64,000 nucleotides of DNA from Pseudomonadales bacterium (GCA_024234365.1 JACKOK010000002.1:372001-436000); one strand, 5' to 3'. Positions 26,321 to 38,262 are shown, numbered from the stretch's first letter. A program made the numbers and translations. The notes: a model not told the origin generated them from the letters alone.

Positions 26321-28066
26321 ATGGCGCTGTTCATCAAACTTGGCTGGTACTTCAGGCTGCAGTGGCGCCGCTACACGGCGGCAATTCTCATGCTGCTGGG
26401 AACCGATGTGCTCGAAATGAGCATTCCGTGGCTCACGGGCGGCCTGATCGACCATGTGCTTGCCAATACCCTCGAGCGTGCCTTGCTGCTGCGATACGTC
26501 GGTGCCGTGGTGGCGATTGGCTTTCTCGTCTACCTCATGCGTTATCTGTGGCGGATATTTCTCTTCTATTCCTCGTTCCAGCTGGCGGAGACCATGCGGC
26601 AGAGAATCTATGCCCATATGACAAAGATGGCGCCGCAGTTCTTTGGCAGCCACCGTACCGGAGACCTGATGGCTCGTGCCACCAATGATATTTCGGCGTT
26701 GGAAATGACCGCCGGGGAGGGGGTGCTCTCGGGTATTGATGGCATGGTGACCGGGCTGCTGGTGGTTGCCATCATGGCCGTTGTGATTGATTGGCGCCTG
26801 ACCCTGGTGGCTTTGCTGCCCTTTCCCTTCATGGCCTGGTATTTCATGCGCATAGGGGATCGGCTGCATGTGGGGTTTCGTGACGCCCAGGAACGTTTTT
26901 CCGATCTGAACGACCGCGTGCAGGAGAGCGTCTCCGGCATCCGCATGCTGCGTGCCTTCGGGCGTGAAGCAATCGAGGACGAGGAGTTTCTGCGTATTGC
27001 GGACAGTACGGCGGAGGCGAATATGCGCGTGGCAGCGACAGACTCGCTGTATGACCCGGCCATCTTCATGACGGTTGGTTCCTCTTTTCTGCTGTGCATC
27101 GGCATGGGAGCCTGGCTGGTGGAGCATCAGCAGCTCACATTGGGGGAGCTCACCAGCTTCACCATGTATCTCGGTTTTCTTGTGTGGCCGATGTTTGCCT
27201 ATGGCTGGCTGCTCAATATCCTGGAACGAGGTTCGGCTGCTTTCGATCGCATCCAGCAATTGCTGGACACGCAATCTCCTGTGCAGGACACGGGCACGGT
27301 AACGACAGTGGCAAGCACGGATGTGCAGTTTGATATTGCCGGTTTCACCCACATCGGCAGCGCCATGCCGGCCTTGCATAACATTCATGTTCGGGTGAAG
27401 GCGGGTGAGACGTTGGGTATCGTCGGGCCGACGGGCTCCGGCAAGTCCACCCTGGTGAACTTGCTCATGCGTTATTTTGATCACCCGGACTGTGACATCC
27501 GCATTGGCGGTGTGCCGATACAGTCGCTGAGCCTGGCGAGCCTGCGCGGCTTGATTGCCATGGTGCCCCAGGACCCGTTTTTGTTCACTGCGACGATCGC
27601 CGAGAACATCGCACTGGGAAAACCGGGAGCCAGTCTGGAGGAAGTGCGGGCGGTGGCGGAGCTGGCGGCAATCGACAAAGACATCCTGCGCTTCCCCCTG
27701 GGTTACGAGACGCTGGTGGGTGAGCGTGGCATTACCCTGTCCGGCGGGCAGAAACAGCGTATCGCCATCGCCCGGGCCCTGTTGCTGGATGCCCCGATCC
27801 TGATTCTTGACGATGCCTTGTCGGCGGTGGATGTGGCGACGGAACGGCGGATTCTCAGACATTTACATGAGCTGCGCAGCGGGCGCACAAGCATCGTGTT
27901 GTGCCATCGTCTGTCTGCGGTGGAAGATGCGCAGCAGATCATTGTGCTACGGCACGGCGAACTGGTGGAGCGGGGCACTCATCACAGCCTGCTGGCGCAG
28001 CAGGGCTGGTATGCCCGCATGGTGAATTATCAGAAACTGGAGCGTACCGTTGAATCCGGACGATAA
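26321..28066 (+). CDS. mdlA: MdlA-like ABC exporter subunit
   Basis: A half-size ABC exporter (581 residues) has an N-terminal six-helix membrane domain (about 20-300) and a C-terminal ATPase. The ATPase has Walker A GPTGSGKST, signature LSGGQKQRIAIARA and Walker B ILILDDALSAVD. The residue after the Walker B aspartate is Asp rather than the catalytic Glu. That makes this the degenerate partner of a heterodimer, as in MdlA. The C-terminal HRLSAVEDAQQIIVLRHGEL also resembles MdlA. The gene overlaps its partner by 17 bp. The substrate is unknown; lipid or drug export is typical for the class. Confidence 0.85.
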   Translation: MALFIKLGWYFRLQWRRYTAAILMLLGTDVLEMSIPWLTGGLIDHVLANTLERALLLRYVGAVVAIGFLVYLMRYLWRIFLFYSSFQLAETMRQRIYAHMTKMAPQFFGSHRTGDLMARATNDISALEMTAGEGVLSGIDGMVTGLLVVAIMAVVIDWRLTLVALLPFPFMAWYFMRIGDRLHVGFRDAQERFSDLNDRVQESVSGIRMLRAFGREAIEDEEFLRIADSTAEANMRVAATDSLYDPAIFMTVGSSFLLCIGMGAWLVEHQQLTLGELTSFTMYLGFLVWPMFAYGWLLNILERGSAAFDRIQQLLDTQSPVQDTGTVTTVASTDVQFDIAGFTHIGSAMPALHNIHVRVKAGETLGIVGPTGSGKSTLVNLLMRYFDHPDCDIRIGGVPIQSLSLASLRGLIAMVPQDPFLFTATIAENIALGKPGASLEEVRAVAELAAIDKDILRFPLGYETLVGERGITLSGGQKQRIAIARALLLDAPILILDDALSAVDVATERRILRHLHELRSGRTSIVLCHRLSAVEDAQQIIVLRHGELVERGTHHSLLAQQGWYARMVNYQKLERTVESGR

Positions 28067-29828
28067 ACATTCCCAGAGTCTGGACCTCTCTGCTCTGTGG
28101 CGGTTGTTGCGCTATGGGCTGGCCTATCCGCGTCTGCTGCGTCAGGCAGCGCTACTGTTGTTGCTCGCCACCATCGGCCAGGTGATGGGGCCGGTGCTGG
28201 TCAAGGTGTTTCTGGACGATTATGTAACCCAGGGGCGTTATCCCGCAGGGGAGCTGCTGGGCCTGGGGCTGGCCTATGTCTTTTTCTATGGTCTGTCCGC
28301 CTGGGCCGGTTATCACAATGCCATGCGTTTCAACCAGGTGGCCTTCTCGGTGGTGCGCACCATTCGCTCGCAGGTGTTTGCGGCGGTGATGCGAAAACCT
28401 TTGTCCTATTTCGACCATCGGCCCACCGGAGCGCTGGTGTCGCGTATCACAAACGATACCGAGGCGATCAAGGATCTGTTCGTGCAGGTGATGTCCACCT
28501 TCATCCAGAACCTGACGCTGGTGCTGGCGGTATTCATTGCGATGGCCTGGCTCGATGTGCGTCTGATGCTGCTGTGCAGCGTCATCCTGCCCATAGTCGT
28601 CGTCATCATGTTCGTTTACCAGCGCCTGAGTGCGCCCCGCTACCACCGTGCGCGCAGCGTACTCAGTCGCATCAATGCCAATCTGAGTGAATCCATTCAG
28701 GGTATGCGTATCGTGCAGATGCTGAACCAGCAGCAACGTTTTGTTGCCCAGTTCCGTCAGGTGAGCGATGAGCTGTTCGAGGCACGCATGAGTAATCTGC
28801 GTCTGGACGCCCTGCTGCTGCGCCCCTTGCCGGACCTGATTCGTACCCTGACCCTGGCCGGCTTGCTGTTCTACTTCGGGGCGCAGTCCTTCGAGGGAGT
28901 CGTGGAGGTGGGAGTGGTCTATGCCTTCATCAACTACCTGTCCCGCATCACGCAGCCCGTGGTTGAAATGACCCAGCGTCTGAGTCTGCTGCAACAGGCC
29001 GTGGTGGCAGGAGAACGGGTCTTCGACATCATGGATGAACCCGGCGAAGCCTCCTGTCACAGTCGCATCGGTATTGCTGCGGGCCGGGTGCAAGTATCCC
29101 ACTTGAGCTTTGCCTATGATTCCCGTCATCCGGTGTTGCAGGACATCAGTTTCTGTGTGGAACCGGGCCAGTTCTTTGCCATTGTGGGGCACACGGGCAG
29201 CGGCAAGAGCACACTGATGAGTTTGCTGCTGCGTTTCTATCCGCCGGGTTCGGGTCAGATTCTGATCGATGGGCATCCCTTGGACGAAATCGACCAGGCG
29301 GAACTGAGGGCGCGGATGGGAGTGGTGTTGCAGGATCCGTTCATCGCGGCGGGTTCGGTGCGGCACAATATCACGCTCGGCCTGTCGATTACCGAGGAGG
29401 CGATGATTGCAGCGGCGAAACAGGCGCAGTTGCACGAGTTTGTGATGAGCTTGCCGCAGGGTTATGACACGCTGCTGGGGGAGCGGGGGAGTAATCTTTC
29501 CACGGGGCAGCGCCAGCTTCTGTCGCTTGCCCGGACTCTGGCGCGTCAGCCGCGGATTCTGATTCTGGATGAGGCAACGGCGAGCGTGGACAGTCATACG
29601 GAAGCGGTCATTACCGAGGCGCTGAATGCGCTGCGCGGACACACGACCATTCTGGCCATTGCCCACCGCCTGAGCACGATCACCCACGCGGACCAGATCG
29701 TGGTGCTGCACCAGGGGCGGGTGGTGCAACAGGGCAGCCACGAGGCCTTACTGCGCGAGGACGGTCTCTACCGCCACATGCACCAGTTACAGTTGCAGCA
29801 GGCGCTGGTCAGTGATGCCGAGTTTTGA
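28050..29828 (+). CDS. mdlB: MdlB-like ABC exporter subunit
   Basis: The 592-residue second half of the exporter has a six-helix membrane domain followed by an ATPase. The ATPase has Walker A GHTGSGKST, signature LSTGQRQLLSLARTL and Walker B ILILDEATASVD with an intact catalytic Glu. It therefore supplies the active catalytic residue that its MdlA-like partner lacks. The likely start is a TTG at 28050, 17 bp inside the upstream gene, with GGAG about 9 bp before it. Tight overlap implies equal, coupled synthesis of both halves. Confidence 0.85.
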   Translation: MNPDDKHSQSLDLSALWRLLRYGLAYPRLLRQAALLLLLATIGQVMGPVLVKVFLDDYVTQGRYPAGELLGLGLAYVFFYGLSAWAGYHNAMRFNQVAFSVVRTIRSQVFAAVMRKPLSYFDHRPTGALVSRITNDTEAIKDLFVQVMSTFIQNLTLVLAVFIAMAWLDVRLMLLCSVILPIVVVIMFVYQRLSAPRYHRARSVLSRINANLSESIQGMRIVQMLNQQQRFVAQFRQVSDELFEARMSNLRLDALLLRPLPDLIRTLTLAGLLFYFGAQSFEGVVEVGVVYAFINYLSRITQPVVEMTQRLSLLQQAVVAGERVFDIMDEPGEASCHSRIGIAAGRVQVSHLSFAYDSRHPVLQDISFCVEPGQFFAIVGHTGSGKSTLMSLLLRFYPPGSGQILIDGHPLDEIDQAELRARMGVVLQDPFIAAGSVRHNITLGLSITEEAMIAAAKQAQLHEFVMSLPQGYDTLLGERGSNLSTGQRQLLSLARTLARQPRILILDEATASVDSHTEAVITEALNALRGHTTILAIAHRLSTITHADQIVVLHQGRVVQQGSHEALLREDGLYRHMHQLQLQQALVSDAEF

Positions 29829-29840
29829 TCAGTATTCGTG

Positions 29841-30205
29841 CTTCGTAGTGGTCGGCGGGCAGCAGTTTCCCACTTTGTCGGACGAGTCGTGCAGCGGGGT
29901 AGAGGTGCCGGAGACGCCAAAAAGCGCACGTCCTTGTGCAGGCTCGGCGGGCGCCATCCCTGGCGCCCGACGCTCCGTCATCTCTACCCCGCTGCACGAC
30001 TCTTGAACTGTGAGAACGATCGATATTGTGTCTTTGTTCTACCCATGGCCGTATCGATGGCTGCATGACAGCCTTGAGCAGGTGGATTAAGGCAGGCAGG
30101 ACCGTCTCGCGCCAGGGACGGCGCGAGCCGAGCCTGCACATGGACGTGCGTCTTTTGGCGTGTCCTGAATGTCTTAATCCAGCTGCTCAAGGCGGTGCTA
30201 CGAAG
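29841..30205. repeat. Composite cruciform repeat, copy A (two inverted units)
   Basis: The copy is bounded by CTTCGTA (29841-29847) and TACGAAG (30199-30205). Unit A1 has 21-bp perfect stem arms at 29884-29904 and 29982-30002 around a conserved 76-nt core (29905-29980). Unit A2, in reverse orientation, has 21-bp arms at 30071-30091 and 30173-30193 with one mismatch. The cores share ACGCCAAAA, GCACGTCC and GTGCAGGCTCGGC and fold into internal hairpins. The arms of A1 and A2 are unrelated to each other. This fills the gap after mdlB; no gene is seen. Confidence 0.85.
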
Positions 30206-30231
30206 TTTTGAAAGGATCGGGATGACATGCA

Positions 30232-30273
30232 GAAAAGAAAAGGGCGGTGACCGGTCGAAACCTGTCACCGCCC
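30232..30273 (-). terminator. Terminator of the quinoprotein-YceI operon
   Basis: On the minus strand GGGCGGTGAC pairs with GTCACCGCCC (30242-30251 with 30264-30273), followed by a T-rich run (complement of 30232-30241). It lies about 30 bp after the last YceI stop. Confidence 0.88.
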
Positions 30274-30301
30274 TTTCGGTGCGTTCATGCCTGACAGAGG
30301 A

Positions 30302-30940
30302 TTACTCTGCGGCCTGGAACTCCACGTTGATGTCGAGCTGGATGTCGTCGCCTACACCGAAGTTGGTGAAGCGATCCACCCCGAACGCAGAGCGCAGGAA
30401 CTCCGCACTGGCTTCAAAGCCCAGCGTGTACTTGCGCGTCAGGAAGTTGCGACCACCGCCGTTGAACTTCACCGTCAGGGGAACCTGTGCGGTGACGCCG
30501 TGCATCGTCAGATCGCCGTTGAAGGTGTAGAAGTCACCGTCCTGGCCAACGAAAGACGTGGTGCGATATACCGCCTGCGGGAAGGCTTCGGCATCAAACC
30601 AGTTGGAACCCAGCAGTTCCTGCTCGAAATCGGGCAGGTTCACGTCCAGGCTGGACATGTTCACGATCACTTCCAGGCTGGAGTTCTGGATGTTCTCCGG
30701 ATCGAAATCCAGAGAGGCATCGAAGTCATCAAAGCCACCGATAAAGGTTGAGAAACCCAGGTGGTTGATATTGAACACCAGGGAGGCGTGATCCTTGTCG
30801 AGAACGTAACCGCCCCCGCGCAGCTCGGCCACATCCGTGTTGAAATCAGGAGTCAGCAGACGATCGCATGACACCAGCGTTGCTGAACAGGCCAATCCCA
30901 GCGCCAGCCAGCGGCCTTTAGACATTATTGTGTTGATCAT
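30302..30940 (-). CDS. YceI family lipoprotein
   Basis: The 212-residue protein has a lipoprotein signal ending in LVSC, so Cys25 should be lipidated and membrane-anchored. The mature domain is a YceI lipocalin-like barrel (KDHASLVFNINHLGFSTFIGGF, then LTMHGVTAQVPLTVKF). YceI proteins bind long polyisoprenoids such as ubiquinone in other bacteria. It is the third gene of a minus-strand group with a second YceI gene 36 bp upstream and a PQQ-type dehydrogenase before that. Start at 30940; an in-frame ATG five codons later is possible. Isoprenoid binding is family knowledge, not visible here. Confidence 0.88.
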   Translation of the reverse strand: MINTIMSKGRWLALGLACSATLVSCDRLLTPDFNTDVAELRGGGYVLDKDHASLVFNINHLGFSTFIGGFDDFDASLDFDPENIQNSSLEVIVNMSSLDVNLPDFEQELLGSNWFDAEAFPQAVYRTTSFVGQDGDFYTFNGDLTMHGVTAQVPLTVKFNGGGRNFLTRKYTLGFEASAEFLRSAFGVDRFTNFGVGDDIQLDINVEFQAAE

Positions 30941-30976
30941 TATTGATAGAACCTATTGCAAAAAACTTCCGTTGAA

Positions 30977-31552
30977 TTAGCGTTGATTGGCGTACACGTC
31001 GATGGATACCACGACATCATTCGGAATCGTGGACGTGTTTGCCCAGTAGCCCTGGCCCACGCCAAACTGCAGACGCTGTACGGTCACTTCACTGGTCAGG
31101 TGGAAACGCGGCTGACCATCGTACATTTCGATCTCCAGGTCGAACGGGAAGCTGATCGGATGCGTTTGATCGCGAATGGTCAGCGTGCCGTCGGACGTGA
31201 AAGAGGTGGCAGAGGTCAGGTTGCACTTCTCGGCCTTGAAGGTCGCTGTCGGGAACTGGTCCACGTCGAACATCTCGATGTCCATCAGGTAGTCCAGAGT
31301 CTCCGCATCCGACACGCTGATGTCGGCGATGGGGATGGTGACAGAGAAGTTGCAGGAACCCGGGTTCATCGTGTCGATGTCGAAGGTCGCCTGTACGTTC
31401 TTGAATTCACCCTCGTAAGGGGTGCCTTCATAAGCGTATTTGAAGACAACGCGGGACTCGACAGGATCGATTTCCCAGTTGGCTGCCTGTACGGACATGC
31501 CAGCGGCCAGCAGCAGCGGGGTCAGTATGGCTTGTTTAGTAATAGTACGCAT
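30977..31552 (-). CDS. YceI family periplasmic protein
   Basis: The 191-residue protein has a cleavable signal peptide (LTPLLLAAGMSVQAA, cut after VQA) and a YceI barrel (WEIDPVESRVVFKYAYEGTP, then DGTLTIRDQTHPISFPF). It differs from the next gene in lacking the lipobox, so it should be soluble in the periplasm. It lies 30 bp after the quinoprotein stop and 36 bp before the YceI lipoprotein gene, giving a three-gene operon that ends in a strong terminator. A soluble and an anchored YceI beside a periplasmic quinoprotein suggests shuttling of a quinone or isoprenoid, which is inference. Confidence 0.88.
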   Translation of the reverse strand: MRTITKQAILTPLLLAAGMSVQAANWEIDPVESRVVFKYAYEGTPYEGEFKNVQATFDIDTMNPGSCNFSVTIPIADISVSDAETLDYLMDIEMFDVDQFPTATFKAEKCNLTSATSFTSDGTLTIRDQTHPISFPFDLEIEMYDGQPRFHLTSEVTVQRLQFGVGQGYWANTSTIPNDVVVSIDVYANQR

Positions 31553-31582
31553 TGGATTTCATACTCCTGATTTTTGACTGAA

Positions 31583-33508
31583 TTATGGCAGCGTGTAGGC
31601 CACCAGTTCGGTTGGCTTTCCGCTACCACTGACGAACATGGCGATGTACTGCTTGCCATCGTGTTCGTAGGTGAACGGCTGCCCGGTCTGAGTGTTGGGC
31701 AATTCGATGCGAGCGATGATCTCGCCCGTCTTCTTATCCTGTGCATACAGAGTGGGGCCGCCGCCAACGCCTTCCCCGACAAACAGCAGGGTTTTTGTCA
31801 GCAACAGACCGGCGCGAGTCGGAACGCCGGTACGGGGCAGGTCCACGCCTTGCAGCGCACGGTTATTGGCGATGGAAGCCGGGGTGTCTGCGTTGGCAGT
31901 CATCCAGACGTGATCACCAGAATTCATGTCGATTGCCGTCACGCGGCCATAGGGCGGCTTGACGATTTCCAGACCGCTGACGCGCGGAACGCGGACGCCG
32001 AACGCCTGGCTGTAATCCACATCTGCCTGCTCGTCCTTCTCAACGGAGAGGACAGCCAGCGCGGTGCGTGAGGGCACATACAGCATGCCGGTTTCCGGGT
32101 CCAGCGCAGCGCCTTCCCAGTTTGCACCGCCGGTGGCGGAGGGCAGGCTCAGCACACCCTTGGTGCCATCCGGAGAGCTGGCCAGTGAGGGAGGCGTGTA
32201 CACGTTCTCGCTCATGCGGAAGCCCTGGGTGGCCTCAAGCGCAGCAGCGCGCAGTTCCGGAGTGAAGTCGATAATGTCCGCTTCCGTGAAGCCCTGGCGG
32301 TCGAACGCAGCAGGCTTGGTCGGGATGGGCTGGGTCGGGGAGTACCACTCACCGGGAACATCGCCGGCGGGAACAGGGCGTTCCTCGATCGGCCAGATGG
32401 GCTCGCCGGTCACGCGGTCAAAGGTGTAGACCCAGGACTGCTTGGTGACTTGCATGACGACCTTGCGGCCATTGGGCAGGTCTGCAAGAACCGGGGCAGA
32501 GGGGTTGTCCCAGTCCCAGATGTCGTGGTGAATGATCTGATAGTGCCACTTGCGCTCGCCGGTCTTGATGTCCAGGGCCACCAGGGAGTTGGCGAACAGG
32601 TTGTCGCCCGGACGGTCGCCGCCGTAACGGTCGCCAGTGGCGGATTCAACGGGCAGATAGACGATGCCCAGTTCCGGGTCGCCGGACATGGGAGCCCAGA
32701 CACCGGCATTACCGGTGAAATTCACGCCTTCATCCAGCCAGGTTTCGATGCCGATTTCGCCGCGCTCGGGGATGGTGTGGAAGACCCACAGCTGTTCGCC
32801 GGTACGGATGTCATAGCCGCGCACATCGCCTTTCACGTTGGACTTGGAGCGAGGACGCATGCCCACACGGTGAGCGGGGCCGACGACAACCACGTTGTTC
32901 ATGACGAAGGGGGGCATGGAGGAGCCGATATCCACATCGTCAAAACCTTCGGCGTTACGCAGGCCGTAGAACAGATTGATGCGACCGTTTTCGCCGAATT
33001 CCGGATCCGGGATGCCGGTGTCGGCGTCCAGGGATACCAGGAAGAAACCGGGGGTAATGGTCAGGATGCGACGCTTGTCGCCATCACGCCAGAAGGCAAC
33101 GCCGCGGCCGGCGCCCTTGCGCGGGGCGGTTTCATAACGCTCGCCTTCCTGAGGGCGCCATACCCACAGCAGCTGGCCGGTGGTGGCGTCAATGGCGGAA
33201 ACGTTGCGCGTTGCGCCCATGGTGGCATAGAGAACGCCATCAATTTCGAGAGGGGTAGAGGTGTTGTTGAATTCGGGTGACGGTCCGAACTTCTCGGTGG
33301 CGAAACGCCAGGCCAGCTTCAGTGAGCCGACATTGTCTGCGTTGATCTGGTCGAGCGGCGAGTAACGCTGCGCGGCCATATTGCCGTTATAGTCAGGCCA
33401 GTCGCCTGCGGATACGTCCGTGCCGGACTGACCTAAGGCCACCTGGGCACTCATCATGATGCCGACACTCGCGACGAATGACGAAATCACCTTCTTTTTG
33501 CTTCTCAT
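31583..33508 (-). CDS. Periplasmic PQQ-type quinoprotein dehydrogenase
   Basis: The protein (641 residues) has an export signal (SSFVASVGIMMSAQVALGQ) and an eight-bladed quinoprotein propeller. Blade motifs include YSPLDQINADNVGSLKLAW and IDATTGQLLWVWRPQEGE. The active-site-type segments are WHYQIIHHDIWDWDNPSAP and GEPIWPIEERPVP. No CXXCH motif is present, so it has no haem domain and must pass electrons to a separate carrier. I choose the ATG at 33508, which follows GAGAGGG; the frame is open further upstream without supporting features. It heads an operon with two YceI genes. The substrate, probably an alcohol, aldose or polyol, is unknown. Confidence 0.88.
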   Translation of the reverse strand: MRSKKKVISSFVASVGIMMSAQVALGQSGTDVSAGDWPDYNGNMAAQRYSPLDQINADNVGSLKLAWRFATEKFGPSPEFNNTSTPLEIDGVLYATMGATRNVSAIDATTGQLLWVWRPQEGERYETAPRKGAGRGVAFWRDGDKRRILTITPGFFLVSLDADTGIPDPEFGENGRINLFYGLRNAEGFDDVDIGSSMPPFVMNNVVVVGPAHRVGMRPRSKSNVKGDVRGYDIRTGEQLWVFHTIPERGEIGIETWLDEGVNFTGNAGVWAPMSGDPELGIVYLPVESATGDRYGGDRPGDNLFANSLVALDIKTGERKWHYQIIHHDIWDWDNPSAPVLADLPNGRKVVMQVTKQSWVYTFDRVTGEPIWPIEERPVPAGDVPGEWYSPTQPIPTKPAAFDRQGFTEADIIDFTPELRAAALEATQGFRMSENVYTPPSLASSPDGTKGVLSLPSATGGANWEGAALDPETGMLYVPSRTALAVLSVEKDEQADVDYSQAFGVRVPRVSGLEIVKPPYGRVTAIDMNSGDHVWMTANADTPASIANNRALQGVDLPRTGVPTRAGLLLTKTLLFVGEGVGGGPTLYAQDKKTGEIIARIELPNTQTGQPFTYEHDGKQYIAMFVSGSGKPTELVAYTLP

Positions 33509-33910
33509 ACTACTACCCTCTCCCATTATTCTGACTTCTTTCGGGTGTCCGCCTGAGTGTGGGCCCAACGGACTCAACCGGCAGATGCTACGCATTTAAG
33601 CGCCGTGACGCAAGGGCAACGGCCGGATAAACCACGGTCAGCTTGCACTCTTTTCCGGCTCCTCCTCCCTTTAATTGTGCTGGTTCAGGCATTTTCATTG
33701 ATGTTCTGTGCTCCGTTGTTCGCCTCCGGAGCCGCTCCCTTCCGGCAAGAGCGGCTCCGAACGCTTTGTTCAAACCAGGTTCAGGTGTTTTTCGGCGTTC
33801 TTGAGATTCATCTTGCGCCCAATTTTATGAATGGCACCTGAACACAGGTGGGAGTAGGGCAGGAGCTGGGACCGGGTGGTGGGGGCGGACTTGTGTGGGA
33901 GCGGACTTGT

Positions 33911-33980
33911 GTGGGAGCGGGCTGGCCCGCGAATGAGTCTGTGCCGCATGGAGTTTGTTCGCGGGCCAGCCCGCTCCCAC
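33911..33980. repeat. Long inverted REP pair of the GTGGGAGCGGG type
   Basis: Arms at 33911-33933 and 33958-33980 are perfect 23-bp reverse complements around a 24-bp spacer. The sequence family (GTGGGAGCGGGCTGGCCCGC) differs from the GTAGGAGCC REPs elsewhere in the window and is the classic Pseudomonas-like form. It abuts the ppdK terminator. Confidence 0.9.
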
Positions 33981-34019
33981 AAAAAAAGCCCCGACTCCAC
34001 AAGGGATGGTCGGGGCTTT
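33981..34019 (-). terminator. Terminator of ppdK
   Basis: On the minus strand AAAGCCCCGAC pairs with GTCGGGGCTTT, followed by a T run (complement of 33981-33987), 16 bp after the ppdK stop. Confidence 0.9.
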
Positions 34020-34034
34020 CTCAGAGCAAGACGC

Positions 34035-36812
<2,778 letters not shown>

Positions 36813-37020
36813 AGTCCCGGGGCTGCTTATGAGAAGTGGAGCGGAAGGATAAAACAACTACTGCCCAAAATCCATAGTGAAGCGTGGGATAAGCGGGGAT
36901 GTGATTTTATTAAACCCTGAAAAAACAAAAAGATACATGGCTTCAGGGCTTCCTTAATTTCCTCCGGGTGCCCCCTGCTGTATTCTTGCCGCCTCAGTCA
37001 ACTACGTCCGGATTTTTCCC

Positions 37021-38262
37021 ATGTTGGTGTCGTGCACACCCAGCCAGGTCGCCTTGCCCCAGAACTGGGCAATTTTTTGCGAGGCCATCGACAATTTCGG
37101 TGACATCGGTGTGTGCTGGCGTCTGGCGCGTCAGTTGCAGCAGGAGTATGGCCTGCAGGTGCACCTGTGGGTGGATGACTGGGACGCTTTGCAGCGCTTT
37201 TTGAGTAGTCCGTTTCCGCACGGGCAACAGGCCGTGCGGCATGATGGAATTTTTCTGTACCACTGGCAGCGGGGGCAGGAGCCCGTGGCGGTGTTGGCCC
37301 AGGTGCAGGTATTGATAGAAGCCTTTGGCTGTGCCCTGCCTGAGTCGGTGCTGCGGAGCATGGCGTCCCGCAGTGTGCCTCCGCGCTGGTTCAATCTGGA
37401 ATATCTCAGTGCCGAGGGTTGGGTGCGTGACTGTCATCTGCGGGAGTCCCCCCAGACGATTGTGCTGGACGGGCAGGCACGCATACTGCACAAGCAATTC
37501 TATTTCCCCGGCTTCGGTGAGGGCACGGGAGGGCTGATCCGCGAGGCGGGCCTGCTGAGCCGGCATGCGCGGTGGCAGGCGGACCCGGCGCGGGCGCGGC
37601 GGGAAATGCTCATCCCCCTGGGGCTGCCGCCGCACTGGCTGAGCACAGAGGACCCCCTGCTGGTGTCGCTGTTCACCTACGAGGGCCGGGCGACCCGCAG
37701 CCTCCTGGCTGCCTTTGCCGAGAGCGAGGCTCCGGTGCTGTGCCTGGTGCCCAGCGGGCGCAGTCTGCGGGATGTGGTGGGGTTTCTGGGGCTTGAGAGC
37801 ATGCCGCTCCCGGGGGAGTATTTTGAACATGGCGCCTTGCGGGTGCTGGTGCTGCCGTTTCTGTCCCAGATGGAATACGACCGGCTGTTGAGCCTGTGTG
37901 ATTGCAATTTTGTGCGCGGTGAGGACTCCTTTGTGCGTGCACAGTATGCAGCCCGTCCTCTGATCTGGCAGCTATACCCCCAGGAGGAAGACGCGCACCT
38001 GGTCAAGATGGATGCATTTTTGCGCCTGTATGCCTCGGATGGGGCTGCTGAGCAGCAGTTGGCAGACTTCTGGCGATGCTGGAATCTGGATGAAGATTGC
38101 CGCGAATTGTGGCATCATCTGCGCCCACAACTTCCGACCCTGCAGCGACAGGCGAGGAACTGGCAGCAAAAACTGGCAAATTGGCCCGATCTGGCCGCCG
38201 GGCTGGTGCAGGCAAGCCGCGATTCAGTCGCGCCATTGCCGGCCGGCGGCGAGCCGTCTTGA
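37021..38262 (+). CDS. earP: EF-P arginine rhamnosyltransferase EarP
   Basis: EarP transfers rhamnose from dTDP-beta-L-rhamnose to Arg32 of elongation factor P, which the modified factor needs to rescue polyproline stalls. The 413-residue protein has the family's N-terminal motif (FCEAIDNFGDIGVCWRLARQL) with the catalytic Asp in DNFGD, and the C-terminal donor-binding segment (FVRGEDSFVRAQYAARPLIWQLYPQ). It lies 50 bp before efp, its substrate gene, and the two are the usual pair. The dTDP-rhamnose genes are not in the window. Confidence 0.95.
   Translation: MLVSCTPSQVALPQNWAIFCEAIDNFGDIGVCWRLARQLQQEYGLQVHLWVDDWDALQRFLSSPFPHGQQAVRHDGIFLYHWQRGQEPVAVLAQVQVLIEAFGCALPESVLRSMASRSVPPRWFNLEYLSAEGWVRDCHLRESPQTIVLDGQARILHKQFYFPGFGEGTGGLIREAGLLSRHARWQADPARARREMLIPLGLPPHWLSTEDPLLVSLFTYEGRATRSLLAAFAESEAPVLCLVPSGRSLRDVVGFLGLESMPLPGEYFEHGALRVLVLPFLSQMEYDRLLSLCDCNFVRGEDSFVRAQYAARPLIWQLYPQEEDAHLVKMDAFLRLYASDGAAEQQLADFWRCWNLDEDCRELWHHLRPQLPTLQRQARNWQQKLANWPDLAAGLVQASRDSVAPLPAGGEPS

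Larger units (their letters stand above)
33509..34034. other. Intergenic region between the quinoprotein and ppdK
   Basis: It holds the upstream region of the quinoprotein, a 16-bp short tandem repeat (ACTTGTGTGGGAGCGG, about 33889-33910), a REP inverted pair and the ppdK terminator. No coding frame is supported. Confidence 0.5.

Noticed and set aside
29829..30230. Small protein genes in the gap after mdlB
   Set aside because: The short open frames here are translations of the cruciform repeat in several frames (the same peptide pieces recur at 53590-53980); no ribosome site or family similarity is seen.
33557..33841. 94-residue open frame between the quinoprotein and ppdK
   Set aside because: No ribosome site and no recognisable domain; it runs across the quinoprotein upstream region.
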